The position numbers and the translations under genes are program-made. A stretch of 57,248 nucleotides of DNA, taken from assembly GCF_000003815.2 (NCBI RefSeq), contig NC_049982.1, positions 26,889,367 through 26,946,614 on the forward strand, given 5' to 3'. The notes under the pieces are model-generated. The model had not been told where the DNA came from. It searched no databases and saw only the letters and a list, made by a program, of their open reading frames with translations. Numbering within the stretch: the first letter of the stretch is position 1; each line of letters begins with the position of its first letter. This DNA is from Branchiostoma floridae. Lineage: Eukaryota > Chordata > Leptocardii > Amphioxiformes > Branchiostomatidae. Positions 9,358-20,348 of this stretch are shown one piece after another.

Positions 9358-12300
9358 CTCAATCTCAATCTCAATAGGGTACTGGACAAAGCCCTTAATT
9401 AGAGCATCACATCCAGGTGAGGTGCAGGTCCGTGCGGCCGGTGGCGTGAGGAAAAATAAAGTGCAACGTGCAGAAACCAAAAACAAAAAAAAAGACGTGT
9501 GTGACTATGTACATGGCCGCAGGAAATCCCGATTTACATCTGGGAGTTGGGGTGGCCCATTTGTTGGACCAACCCCAACTTAAAACTAGCAAGTGTTGGA
9601 GCCGAAACAATATGTGATGGTAACTTATTCCAGGCACTTACTGTTGTTGGGAGGTAGCTGTTTCTGTAAATTTCGGTCCTGCAGGAGAGCGTGTTAAAGC
9701 GTAGTGGGTGTCCTCTGGTGGGGTTTGTATTCCTAGAGATGTAATGGTGTAAGGGTATGGATACCAGTCCGTGAAAGGCCTTATAGAACAACACCAGGCG
9801 AGCCTGACTCCTCCTTTCTTGCAGGGTCGGCCAGCCCAGTTTGTTCTGCAGGTATGACACGCTGGTGGTGTTCCTGTAGTCGTTAAAGACAAACCTGGCA
9901 GCTCGTTTTTGTACAGATTCTATTTTATCTATAAGTACATTTGAATTGGCATATTGACGCTTCTGTGGGTCCCATATGGTGGATGCGTACTCAAGTTTGG
10001 GTCTAACTAAGGATGTGTAAGCTTTGGCCCTTACCTCTTTGGTAGCCCCCCTTATGTTTCTTCGTAGGAATCCCAGTGTACTGTTGGCCTTGGCTGTGAC
10101 AGAGTTGATGTGTGTTGACCACTTGAGGTCCTGTGATAAGATGATCCCCAGGTAGGGGTGGTGGGCGCTGACCTCAAGCGGTTCTGCAGACATTGTGTAC
10201 ATGAATTGTGGTGAGCGTTTGGATTTGTGAACATGGATAATACAGCACTTTTTCACATTGAACTTGAGTTGCCATGTGTTGGACCATTCAGTAAGTGTGT
10301 CTAGGTCTTTTTGTAGGTCTAGCTGGTCCTGTTCTGTTTGTATGGGATGGTAGATTAGACAATCGTCAGCAAAAAGTCGGAGTTGGGAGGAGATATTTTT
10401 ATCGATGTCATTGATGTATAATAAGAATAGAAGGGGGCCCAGTACTGTCCCCTGCGGCACCCCTGACTTGACCTTGGCACTGGTCGATCTCTCCCCATCC
10501 ACAACCACTTGCTGTTGTCTGTTAAGAAGCCAGTTTTTCATCCATATGAAGTTCTTGCCCCTTATACCATAGTATTCTAATTTCTTAAGTAGACGGAAGT
10601 GTGGAACGCTATCGAATGCTTTCGAGAAATCTAATATCGCTAGATCAACCTGCCATCCTTTATCATACCATGAGGTTAGGTCTTGGAGCGTACAGATTAA
10701 CTGCGACTCACACGAGTGTTTTGCTCGAAAGCCATGCTGCGTAGGAAGTAGAATATTATGGTTGTCAAGATGCTTCATTGTAGCTGAGTATTGAATGTGC
10801 TCAAGTAATTTGCAACAGACACTGGTGAGGGACACAGGTCTATAGTTGGCTGGGTCACTCCTGTCCCCCTTCTTAAAAATAGGGTGAACATACGCGCTCC
10901 GCCAATCCTCGGGTACCTGTCCCTCCTCCAGTGACTGGTTAAAGATGAAACATAAAATCGGACTAATTTCTGGGGCATAGTCTTTCAGTAATCTGCAGGG
11001 GATGTGATCGGGTCCTGATGCCTTACTTGGGTTTATACCTTCCAGTAGTTTCTGGACTCCCTCCACTGTAACTGTTATCTGTGGCATATCTGGGTAGGGG
11101 CTTGGGCCTAGGTCGGGAATGTTAGTTAAATTTTCCTCTGTGAAAACAGACTTATACTGGCTGCTAAGGACTTCTGCCTTTCCCTTCCCATCTGATACTA
11201 GTCTATCTTTGTCATTTAAGGCTGCAATACCCGTGGCCGTTTGTTTTCTGCTTTTCACGTAGTTCCAAAACTTCTTTGGATTGTCTAGGGCCTCACTCAT
11301 GATTTCTTCTAAGTATTCATTATGTGCCTTCCTGATGTTCTTTTTAACAACTCTACGCTGTGCTTTGAATTTGTCCCAGGCGCATTCCTGCATCGTGTTC
11401 TTAGCTTTCCTATATAATCTTTTCTTCTTCCTTATTGCTTTCTTGAGCTGGGGGGTAACCCATGGACAGCTCTGCCTACCTGAGAGTTTCTTTTGTGGGA
11501 CATGTTTGAGCATAAGTTGTTTTAGGCCGTTTGAGAAATACTGCCAATTTTCTTCTACAGTGTGGCTGGAGGGGTCTCTATTAGTAAATTGTTTGCCTAG
11601 CTCTTTCATTCCTTGGGCCAAAGATTCTTTATCTGCTTTATTGAATAAGTTGACAGTGCGTGGTTTCTTTTTGTTGGGTTTTATGTGTGTTTTCAGCTTA
11701 ACTGATACCGCATCATGATCACTGATGCCCGGTATGACACTAACCTCTTCCATTAAGTCCGGGTTAGACAGCAGTGCAAGGTCAAGAATATTTCTACCCC
11801 TTGTAGGGGAATGGACCATTTGGGTTAAGTGGGTTTCCTCTGTTATCTCTAGGAATTTCTCATTTAGTGCTTTTCCATATTGGGGTGAGGGGTTAAGTGT
11901 GGCTACCTCGGGGTTCCAGTTAATGTCAGGGAGATTAAAATCACCAAACAATGCAATGTTAGGGGGAGAGGGTCTAGATGAAATATTGCATATTGAGGTA
12001 GTGAGAGCATCCATGTATTGTGGACCAGACGTGGGGGGTCTGTAGGCGGAGCCGACACATAGAGGCCGGTAGCCTGCTTGTTGGATTTGGGCCCAGACTA
12101 TTTCAGCATCTGTGGGGTCGTGGATAGGGGTCGAGACTAGTGTAGATTTGATGGCGATGAACACTCCACCGCCCTGACTGTCTCTATCTTTCCTGTAAAT
12201 ATCATAATCCTCCGGGAAGATTTCACCATTTGCAATATCTGTGTCAAGATGGGACTCGTTGCCGCAGATGATATCTGGGTTTTCTATTGCTATCATGGTT

Positions 12301-13229
12301 CTAAATTGTGCATTTTTCTCAGATCCTCTAATACTACGGCAGTTCAAGGACAGAATGTGTAAATTATGTAGGGTTCGCTTACCTTGGTGTTGATACAGAG
12401 GGAAGCAAGGGGATGAGGTAGAGGTGGGGTTGAAAGCACCTTGTGGGCTGACGGAGTCACTGAGAGTATGCTGTGAGTGATTGGATGTTGTGTTTAGTGA
12501 GGACCAGGATCTGTGTCCCGGACTGTTGAGACCTGAAATCAGATTTGGTGAGAAGTGTGAGGTGTTAGCAGTGTCCCTGTCCATTTCTGCAAGAGGGCTA
12601 TAAAATGACTCCTCTGCATCATGGATCAGGCTGTTATGGTCAAACATGCTAGACGTAAAACTAGGCATGCCACAGTTGTTGCATATCCAGGTACATGAGG
12701 AGTTCTGATAGTATCTATACATTTTGTCACCCATCCCGCAGCATTTTATGTGTAACCACTGATCACAGTGGTCGCACTGTAGCGCCCTATGGTTGACGGC
12801 TACAGCGCGGCCGCACCCTCCGCATGGGTATCTGACTGGCCCAGGGTTACTGTGCACATCGCCTGATAGCATCATGATGGCCAGCAGAAAGCCCGTGGAG
12901 CCGCCAAAACCCATGGGAGTCGGTGCTGTGTGTCGCCTGCTCAGCTTAGGCCTGAGCGGGTGTAGCAGTGTAGATAAACCCAGCCCCATGAGGCTAGGGG
13001 AATACGGCATGATCTGTCCGTTTCCTAGGAATAAATTCATTCTACCATGTGGGTCAATACAACTAGATAAGTTCCTAGCATGATCAATGTCTAATGATGA
13101 GCACATGTAATGCCTGTACACGGCTAGGAATAGTGCACAGGGGAGAAGTAGCAGCGGCGAGCCAAGATGGCTGCCGCGTCGCATCATGTCTGAGTCTGTG
13201 TAACGAAATACAGCTAAATTGAACTAAAT
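9358..13229 (-). mobile_element. CR1-like non-LTR retrotransposon inserted in the satellite
   Basis: A 3872-bp insertion splits the satellite precisely: the left flank ends in GGGGGAC and the right flank resumes ACGACTTAATG, so at most 2 bp are duplicated. Read on the minus strand it has a 42-nt 5' leader, one intact 1217-codon ORF and a roughly 176-nt 3' UTR. It ends in a short hexamer tail, (ATTGAG)3, seen on the plus strand as TCAATCTCAATCTCAAT. An oligomeric 3' tail, apurinic-type endonuclease, PHD finger and little or no target duplication fit the CR1 clade. The clade is assigned from this combination; a phylogeny was not possible. Confidence 0.92.
9534..13187 (-). CDS. PHD-endonuclease-reverse transcriptase polyprotein of CR1-like retrotransposon, with 2A-like motif
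   Basis: An intact 1217-residue polyprotein. It starts MMRRGSHLGS with a hydrophobic leader (PLLLLPCALFLAVY, residues 11-24). A second hydrophobic stretch, LLAIMMLSGDVHSNPGP (101-117), matches the C-terminal core of 2A ribosome-skipping peptides. A PHD-type zinc finger follows at about 122-172 (C122, C125, C138, C141, H146, C149 and a later CNNC). The APE-like endonuclease spans about 275-500 (LSLNCRS, GNESHL, GDFNLPDINW, ISDHDAV). The reverse transcriptase spans about 690-960 (KASGPDHIP, FKKGDRSDPANYRPVSL, LDFSKAFDSVPH, GVPQGTVLGPLLFLLYINDI, catalytic LFADDCLIY near 940). No frameshift or stop interrupts it. The enzyme would nick the target and copy element RNA in place (target-primed reverse transcription). 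There is no upstream ORF1; the 2A-like motif may instead release the leader as a separate product. Confidence 0.95.
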   Translation of the reverse strand: MMRRGSHLGSPLLLLPCALFLAVYRHYMCSSLDIDHARNLSSCIDPHGRMNLFLGNGQIMPYSPSLMGLGLSTLLHPLRPKLSRRHTAPTPMGFGGSTGFLLAIMMLSGDVHSNPGPVRYPCGGCGRAVAVNHRALQCDHCDQWLHIKCCGMGDKMYRYYQNSSCTWICNNCGMPSFTSSMFDHNSLIHDAEESFYSPLAEMDRDTANTSHFSPNLISGLNSPGHRSWSSLNTTSNHSQHTLSDSVSPQGAFNPTSTSSPCFPLYQHQGKRTLHNLHILSLNCRSIRGSEKNAQFRTMIAIENPDIICGNESHLDTDIANGEIFPEDYDIYRKDRDSQGGGVFIAIKSTLVSTPIHDPTDAEIVWAQIQQAGYRPLCVGSAYRPPTSGPQYMDALTTSICNISSRPSPPNIALFGDFNLPDINWNPEVATLNPSPQYGKALNEKFLEITEETHLTQMVHSPTRGRNILDLALLSNPDLMEEVSVIPGISDHDAVSVKLKTHIKPNKKKPRTVNLFNKADKESLAQGMKELGKQFTNRDPSSHTVEENWQYFSNGLKQLMLKHVPQKKLSGRQSCPWVTPQLKKAIRKKKRLYRKAKNTMQECAWDKFKAQRRVVKKNIRKAHNEYLEEIMSEALDNPKKFWNYVKSRKQTATGIAALNDKDRLVSDGKGKAEVLSSQYKSVFTEENLTNIPDLGPSPYPDMPQITVTVEGVQKLLEGINPSKASGPDHIPCRLLKDYAPEISPILCFIFNQSLEEGQVPEDWRSAYVHPIFKKGDRSDPANYRPVSLTSVCCKLLEHIQYSATMKHLDNHNILLPTQHGFRAKHSCESQLICTLQDLTSWYDKGWQVDLAILDFSKAFDSVPHFRLLKKLEYYGIRGKNFIWMKNWLLNRQQQVVVDGERSTSAKVKSGVPQGTVLGPLLFLLYINDIDKNISSQLRLFADDCLIYHPIQTEQDQLDLQKDLDTLTEWSNTWQLKFNVKKCCIIHVHKSKRSPQFMYTMSAEPLEVSAHHPYLGIILSQDLKWSTHINSVTAKANSTLGFLRRNIRGATKEVRAKAYTSLVRPKLEYASTIWDPQKRQYANSNVLIDKIESVQKRAARFVFNDYRNTTSVSYLQNKLGWPTLQERRSQARLVLFYKAFHGLVSIPLHHYISRNTNPTRGHPLRFNTLSCRTEIYRNSYLPTTVSAWNKLPSHIVSAPTLASFKLGLVQQMGHPNSQM

Positions 13230-14077
13230 ACGACTTAATGTCGCAATTAAAACTTAGGGTTTAAGTTCCGGCCCAACAAACTTGGTATGGTTGGTAAGGT
13301 GCCTTAGTAAGGAATTGAAAGATGAAAACCGCAAAATGTTAGCATACTTTCTTCTCGAGATATTCTTGAGTATACCGGCCCTGTTTAGGCGCAACCGCTA
13401 GCTACACTAAGACCGCCTGTCCCGACACAGGGTAGGGGGACGACTTAATGTCGCAATTAAAACTTAGGGTTTAAGTTCCGGCCCAACAAACTTGGTATGG
13501 TTGGAAAGGTGCCTTAGTAAGGAATTGAAAGATGAAAACCGCAAAATGTTAGCATACTTCCTTCTCGAGATATCTTGAGTATAGCGGCCCTGTATAGGCG
13601 CAACCGCTAGCTACACTAAGACCGCCTGTCACGACACAGGGTAGGGGGACGACTTAATGTCGCAATCAAAACTTAGGGTTTAAGTTCCGGCCCAACAAAC
13701 TTGGTATGGTTGGAGAGGTCCCTTTGTAAGGAATTGAAAGATGAAAACCGCAAAATGTTAGCATACTTCCTTCTCGAGATATTCTTGAGTATAGCGGCCC
13801 TGTTTAGGCGCAACCGCTAGCTACACTAAGACCGCCTATCACGACACAGGGTAGGGGGACGACTTAATGTCGCAATTAAAACTTAGGGTTTAAGTTCCGG
13901 CCCAACAAACTTGGTATGGTTGGAAAGGTGCCTTAGTAAGAAATTGAAAGATGAAAACTGCAAAATGTTAGCATACTTCCTTCTCGAGATATTCTTGAGT
14001 ATAGCGGCCCTGTTTAGGCGCAACCGCTAGCTCCGCTAACACCGCCTGTCACGACACAGGGTAGGGGGACGACTTAA
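13230..14077. repeat. 210-bp satellite array, right part (about 4 units)
   Basis: Continuation of the array after the retrotransposon, with equivalent points at 13229, 13439, 13648, 13858 and 14068 (period 209-210). The array ends at about 14077, where GACTTAAT runs into TCCACGGCTGTGG. The last unit carries GCTAACACC and CACGACACAGG, the same variants found in the first three units at the far left edge, while central units carry ACTAAGACC and CCCGACACAGG. Confidence 0.97.
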
Positions 14078-14145
14078 TTCCACGGCTGTGGAGTTCATCA
14101 TCTAAGTGATGAATATCACAGCTGTGGAATTCATCAATCCACAGT
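14078..14145. repeat. Short palindromic segment at the satellite edge
   Basis: Contains the near-palindrome CCACGGCTGTGG, the hairpin TTCATCA-TCTAAG-TGATGAA, then CACAGCTGTGGAATTCATCA. It forms the boundary of the satellite array. Confidence 0.7.
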
Positions 14146-14160
14146 CTTCAGATATTGTAA

Positions 14161-14449
14161 GTGAAGTAATTTCTTGTCCTCAAATGGCTTTCTACTCTCT
14201 GTCCACTGGTTTTACTATGAAATGCAAGTGATAGAAGTAAGGCACAGTTTGGATTCTTGACGTCGTAGCGTTTAAGATCAAGCCAACGGTGAAAAAATAA
14301 ATTTCCAGGTCCCCGACTTTCGCTGTTACTCCAATAGTTTAAAGCCTTTTAGGAAATTAACGAAGTAATTTTTTGTTCTCAAATGGCTTTCTCGTCTCTG
14401 TCCACTGGTTTTACTATGAAATTCAAGTCATAAAAGTAACGCACACTTT
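14161..14449. repeat. Pair of diverged direct repeats, about 90 bp each
   Basis: 14161-14250 and 14361-14449 align with few differences; shared stretches include CTCAAATGGCTTTCT and CTGTCCACTGGTTTTACTATG. The spacing is about 199 bp, close to the satellite period, but the sequence is unrelated to the satellite unit. Confidence 0.85.
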
Positions 14450-17400
14450 TCTATCTTCACAAACTTTCCGAAAAATTTTGTTGTTATGGCTCACTGTTAA
14501 CCATGTAGTTTGGACAGCATTGTCCGTGTTAGAAGGTGACAAATTGAAGCGTGTGGTGCTTCTTGTTAACTTTCACGTGATTGTTACGCCACCTAGCAGA
14601 ATATAAGGAGATTACAGAGAACCTCCTCTCCAGGACGATGGTTCTCTGGAAAGCTATGTTTTCATTGGTAGAGTATCTAAACTATCATAAACGTCAGTAC
14701 CATCTATGAGTAGCATTTAACAAACTATCAGCTCTTCGTACCTAGCGCTATAAAGTTAACAAAGCGACTTTCATATCAGAAAAGAAGGCAGCGTAAGAAG
14801 TGTGTTTTGAACGGAACGCTGAACAGATTTTATTGTGTCAACTTCTACTGTAAAACACACGTCCTTCATGCTCAGTTTCCAGTTTAAGGTGACCAGGAGC
14901 GGACATCATCGGTGCCTGGTGTCGTGGTGGCAGCGCACAGATGTTCCCGACTCACTGTGGAGGGGAGAGACAACAGGTAAAGTGGGAATCCTCAACTGAA
15001 GTTAACAAGTAAAACGCACCTGTCTTTCGGAGGGATTGAAGGGTGTGGGGTGTTCGAGGAGGTACGTTAAAAGGGAAGGGCTAGCACACGCCACACCCTC
15101 CCTGTAAAATATACCCTGCTAATGAAACAGCTTTAAGTGAACGTGTTTCCCTGTGTGCACCACAAGAGTCTGAAAGAGCAAACGAATCTTAAACTGAGGT
15201 CAATGCGTGTAGTTTATACTACGGCTACAGGTTTTCAGCCAAACTGTGCAAACACACCTGTTCCCAGAGTCCATAAGACCGCACTGATGTAATATAATAC
15301 CAAAAGAGCCAGAAATTCCCATAAGCGTTTAGATAATCATATAATACAGTGTTTAGATAATCAGAATCACACTGAGAAAATGTGCTTTAATCCTCCTGTT
15401 TGTAACAAAGCTGATATTTTACATACACTGAAATAGCAGTAAACCACACTGGAATTGCATTAAAAAGAATTCGACAGAAAACAGGGATTCTCTCTTCAAA
15501 TGGTTTGTTTTACGACGAGAATTGTATTAACATCATGTATTAACATGAAGTTGCCATTGTTCAACTTGTAGTGCCTAGTGGCACAAATATAAGTATGGTT
15601 CCTTGCTGTTTCTGTAGCAGGGTTATGTTTTTACAGGGAGGGGTTAACGTTGCTAGCGCTGTCACTTTACCGTGTTCGTGGCACCTCCTCGAACATGGGA
15701 CCCCATGTTACGCCCCTTCCAAAAGACGGGTGCAGCCCCAAACGAGATCCCCATCCCAAGATTTTTTTTTATCTGGGCCTCTCAGTTACCAACTTATTGG
15801 AACCAGGAGCTCAATTCTGAGGTTACTACAAGTTCAGCTACAGGGACAGACCTGAAATGAAGCTGTAGTTACCTGTTGTCCAGGCTAAACAGGGTTCACG
15901 CCTTTCTGCATGAACACCTTGTCACCAGGGCTGGTGCTGCAAAGAACAGACAACAAACATATGTCAGTAGTAGCATATGACCGGTCATAGAATTCATGAT
16001 GACAAGACTACATCGTGTACTGACGAAGAATCTTGATCAACGCATAAATTTGAAGACACCAACCTGGCTACACCATCCGAGTCGAAGTCATCCAAAGAGG
16101 GTACGAAGGCTAGTCCATCCACAGATACTCCAGAGAGCTAAGATTGGGAAAAGGAAACAGGAGAAATTACTCAAAGTATACTTTATCACTGTTTCGAAGC
16201 ATTTGTGAGTGCTTGTACGTATGTGTCATGTTTCTTCCCTTGGTTTTTTTTTAATCTATTGTATTAATGTGCTCAATTTACAGCCGCTTACGTATACTGA
16301 CAGTATGGCTGCATGCAAACACTTTTTGGGGGGTAACGTCGGCCGAAAATTAATGCGCGCGTAGATGTCACCCATATAATCAAATCAACACAGCCCTATC
16401 GGTGTAGCAAAAAACTAACGTACATCATACTTACATACATGTGCGTACTTATCAGCTAAAATTGAGTTGATCATTGCTACTTTGAGAACGCAAAACTAGT
16501 GGGAAACGTAAGAGGTCTGAATGATGATACTGATAGGCTATATAATGGATAGAATTTGCTTCAAACGCTTTATAGTAACATAACATCGTATAATTACACG
16601 TTAGACCAGCGTACTACTGAACTACATATGGCAAACGCATGCCGATGGATTATACAGGCACAAACTTTCCACCTCCAATTTGATCATTACGTGTTTGGCA
16701 CTTACTTGGGGCACAATAACAGTGCAGTACAATTGGGTAGAACTCTCAAATGTTTTACCTACTCGTAAATATAACAAGCACTTACCTCTTCGTTGTCTGC
16801 AGGCTGGAAGAGTAGGAGGTAACAGCTCATCAGTGTTTATTGTGTGTTTATTAAGAAACCTTTTAGCCCTTACGGGCTAATCTTCCAAGGTTCAAACATT
16901 CACAAACAATCAACATGACTATACACCATACATTTCAGTTGCTGCCTTTGAAATGTCCACATGAGAAGCCTACTCATACTGCATGTCTTGTTCATGTTAA
17001 GCCAAACTCGGCCATAAGAGTCACACTCACACTTACAGGCACACAGACTGGCAGTGGTATATCAGTACTAAATTGATAGAACTTGATGCAACATGTTGTA
17101 TCATAGATTGACAAAAGACGTCCTTTTCTAATTCAAACAAAGCATAGAAAAGAGAAAGAAATAATATAAATAAAGACATATGTAAGTAGATCTTCGAAAA
17201 ATTCATTCTACCAGCTGTTTGCCGTTTGTCTTTAGAGCATACAAGACAGGAAACTTCAAAACTTCACGTGGCGTCTTACCTTTGCTAAAGGTTCGAAATT
17301 AGCGCCCATATTGTTTGGTGGGTTCGATGTGCGTCGAAGAAGAGAAACGTGGTGCAAGTCTGCTCACAACCGTGTCTTCTAGTAGAATGGTTCTGATATT

Positions 17401-18330
17401 GAAACAGTTATGTAATGGTAACCTGCACGCCTCTGCCCATGGTATTAACATCGTGCCAAACTCTGATTGGTTTGGTAAAAGACAACAGTGGAAATCTACT
17501 GGTGTGTCACTGCGTGCTAGATTCGTGGTGGACGCATGGGCTGTGCGTGCTACTTTAAAGTTAGTATTTCATTACACTGGGCCGAATTGCGTAAACAGGC
17601 GCCAATCAATTTACCACCTGAAATTGAGATTTTTTAAAAATGAAAAAAATGGTGGAAAATTTGCAAAAGTGCCGCTTAACGGCGCGATTCATATGTTTTA
17701 TAATATCTTACCTACGTGTATATGTCCCTACCAGTGTCATATGTGAACAAACTTTTATCACTGCAAATCTCTTTTCGATATATTTTTAATCATTGTACGT
17801 TGGTCTTTGATTCTGTGGCAACTCTGTGATTTCCAATAAACTGCTCATCTGGGCTTTATAGTTCGCACGTCAGTATGACCACAAGGAAAAACTGGCACAA
17901 ATTCGCAAAGTTGGCGCAATTTCCTAGCGCAATTTGTCGCTGTACAGTGAGATACCCGCTTTAGGTGACTGGGAAAGTTGTTACAGTTTTTCCCATGACT
18001 TCATTGCATCAAAGTCCGAGCCATCTCAGTTTACTGGTTCTCGAGTTTTTGTTGGAAAACGACAGAGCGGACAGGAAAATGGAACTAAAATGAAACATTC
18101 TCCCTGTGATTGACCCACATGCCACCACTGGAGTCACGATGACAGTCACCATGCTGCAACAATGCAGCAATCAAAATAGATACCAAAGTTCTTCTAAAAA
18201 TCACAACCAATACATAAAATCGCAGCCGACATTCTCTCCCACTCCATTATTTTCAAGCGACAAGCTGAGAACCAATAAATCTATTTAGATGGAAATCTAC
18301 TTGTGTCGTAATAGCGTTAGCATCTGTTGC
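14450..18330. other. Long stretch without a recognisable gene
   Basis: No conserved exon was seen. A hairpin at about 16856-16895 pairs AACCTT-TT-TAGCCC with GGGCTA-ATCTTCC-AAGGTT, the kind of structure found at the 3' ends of LINEs. An open frame of 143 codons at 17315-17746 has no recognisable motif. Confidence 0.4.
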
Positions 18331-18337
18331 AGTCTTA

Positions 18338-19290
18338 AGGCCCCCTCTCACTACACTCGCGTCACGCTTGCGTCGCTGCGGGGTTCATTCACTGTGTCAC
18401 TGTTGTGTTATTTTCGCCGATTTTCTGTTGCGCTCACACTTACTTGCGTCACTGTTGCGTTTCTAGACTAAATGAACAGGTTATCGGAAGTCGAAGCGTT
18501 GTCAATGTATGAAAATCACTGTAAAATGATGAAAATGCCTCAAAATGAGATTTATAACGAAATAATTTCCCATGTGATGATGCATAATATGTTACTTATG
18601 TTATATGATAACCTTGAAAGACGTTTACAGTAAAAGAAGTGACCCAAATGAATGGACACGAACCATATACCAGATTTGAGTCCATCGCTTATGTGTTTTG
18701 CAACAAGTATGTGTAATGGTGTGTGTTTATAGGTTTATTGAACAATTTTCAAATTTCACAAATAAAAAATCTTGATATTTCCTCCGTTTTAATAGGAAAT
18801 AGACAAAATATAACCTTGACACTGTTGAAGGCATGTTGGCGTCACTGTTGTACATGTGTCACGGTTGTGTTACTCTTGGGTCACTGTTATAACTGAATCA
18901 AAAACCGCTGTAAAATGATATCTAAAATGTATCAAAAATAGCTTTCAATAATAAACGGATGTTTACTTTTGATACTTGGTGCCAAATAAACAAAATATAA
19001 CCTTGATACTGTTGAAGACATGTTGGCGTCACTATTGTGTCCCTGTTGTGTTACTCTTGGGGCACTGTTGTGTCACACTTGGGTCACTGTTGGGGCATCT
19101 TGCCACTTGCGTTATTTTTTAACTTCCAAAAAAAACGTCGCGCTTGCTTTTGTCACCTCTAGGTTCGCTTGTGTCACCTCTAGGTTCGCTTGCGTCACCT
19201 CTAGGTTCGCTTGCGTCACCTCTAGGTGCCGCGGGGTCACGTCTGCGTTGTCGAACCCCGAAGCGGCGCAAGCGTGACCCTCCCCCCCTC
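18338..19290. mobile_element. Fold-back / Harbinger-like non-autonomous element with internal repeats
   Basis: Starts with TTA (18335-18337) followed by AGGCCCCCTCTCACT, the same start as the element at 26699. The first arm (GTCACGCTTGCGTCGCTGCGG, about 18360-18382) is mirrored near 19250-19275 (GCGGCGCAAGCGTGAC). Outside these arms a second 20-bp inverted match occurs: TTAGCATCTGTTGCAGTCTT on the left, and on the right the reverse complement ATAGCCTCCGTTGCAGTCTT. The interior has two copies of a roughly 80-bp segment (about 18811-18890 and 19003-19085) built on GTCACTGTTGTGTTACTCTTG. The right terminus is degenerate, so its exact end is uncertain. Confidence 0.65.
19152..19235. repeat. 21-bp tandem repeat, four copies
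   Basis: The unit GTCACCTCTAGGTTCGCTTG starts at 19152, 19173, 19194 and 19215; the last copy decays into GTCACCTCTAGGTGCCGCGG. It lies inside the fold-back element just before its right arm. Confidence 0.9.
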
Positions 19291-19577
19291 AAAATGAAAA
19301 CCAGTCCCGTTAGAAGACTGCAACGGAGGCTATAACAGCGTGCTTGATATATACGTTTATGAAAGTTAGACATCCAGGTAAAAATCTCCAAAAATGGATA
19401 AAACGGAGACGTTCCATCTAACTATAAAGATATTTGTCTTACCATAGCATATCACCGATAGTTTTCACGTGACCTTAACCTATCTAAACATGATTTACAC
19501 ATGAGTGTACCAGTGACACTTCGTACGATCCTTACATGTTCAACCGGTCCTACATGTAGTTAGATGTACTTGTTATA

Positions 19578-20346
19578 TTTCAGCCATACCATAGGTATGG
19601 TGAAATATATTGTATTCGTAATGTTTCTTTCTTTCTTTCTTCTTTCTCCTGCCAAATCTTCAAATCGAATCAATTCCGCCGTTTTTTAACCGATTGACTT
19701 GAAATTTGGCACAAAGGTAGAGTAAGCCAATACCCTCAGGTGTTTTTTTTTCATTTTTTTTCATATCTGCCTTTGAAATTATTTTATTGAGGTTTTTGTC
19801 AATTTTTATGTATATTTTGGGCTCCTGTACCCTGGTATTTCAGCCGAATGACATGAAATTTGGTACAGAGGTGCCCTGATCATATGCCCACCCAGATTTA
19901 ATAACAGTTTTGGTATACGGTACATAAAATGCTTAATTTTGCGATTTTTGGCCATTTTTTGACAAAAAAAGCACATTTTTGCCTCCTGTACCCTCGTTTT
20001 ACAACCAAATGAGCTGAAATTTGGTATAGAAGTACCCTTCAATTTTGTGCGCATGAATTCAATAACAGTTTTTCCATGCAGTACAACATAATGCTTAATA
20101 TTGCAATTTTATGGCCATTTTTAGACAAAAATTTGACATTTTTGGCTCCTGTTCCCTCGTTTTACAACCAAATGACCCGAAATTTGGTAAAGGGGTGCTC
20201 TAGATATTTATCCAAATGACCCATGTATAATTTTTGGCATGGAACACTTTAAAATGATATATTTGGGAATTTTTTGGGTCATTTTCCAATGGCCAAAGGG
20301 GTCAACGACCTCAAGGCCTATTGTTGCATGAGGGAGATGGCTGAAA
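19578..20346. mobile_element. TA-flanked non-autonomous element with about three internal 160-bp repeats
   Basis: The ends are short inverted repeats TTTCAGCCAT and ATGGCTGAAA, each bordered by TA, as in Tc1/mariner-type elements. A hairpin CCATACC-ATA-GGTATGG and a (TTTC)n tract follow the left end. The interior consists of three diverged tandem copies of about 150-160 bp containing the shared phrase GAAATTTGG with TCCTGTACCCT and AATAACAGTTTT (at about 19700, 19855 and 20015, with a fourth partial near 20178). No transposase ORF is present. The superfamily is inferred only from the TA flanks. Confidence 0.6.
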
Positions 20347-20348
20347 TA

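Noticed and set aside
11281-12045. Plus-strand frames of 145 and 106 codons
   Set aside because: Antisense shadows of the retrotransposon polyprotein.
7303-14077. Satellite unit as an rRNA, snRNA or hammerhead ribozyme repeat
   Set aside because: No 5S or snRNA motif was recognised, and the hammerhead core (CTGATGA with GAAA) was not found on either strand.
17315-17746. 143-codon open frame on the plus strand
   Set aside because: No recognisable motif, no splice sites that would connect it and ordinary AT-rich composition; a chance ORF cannot be excluded.
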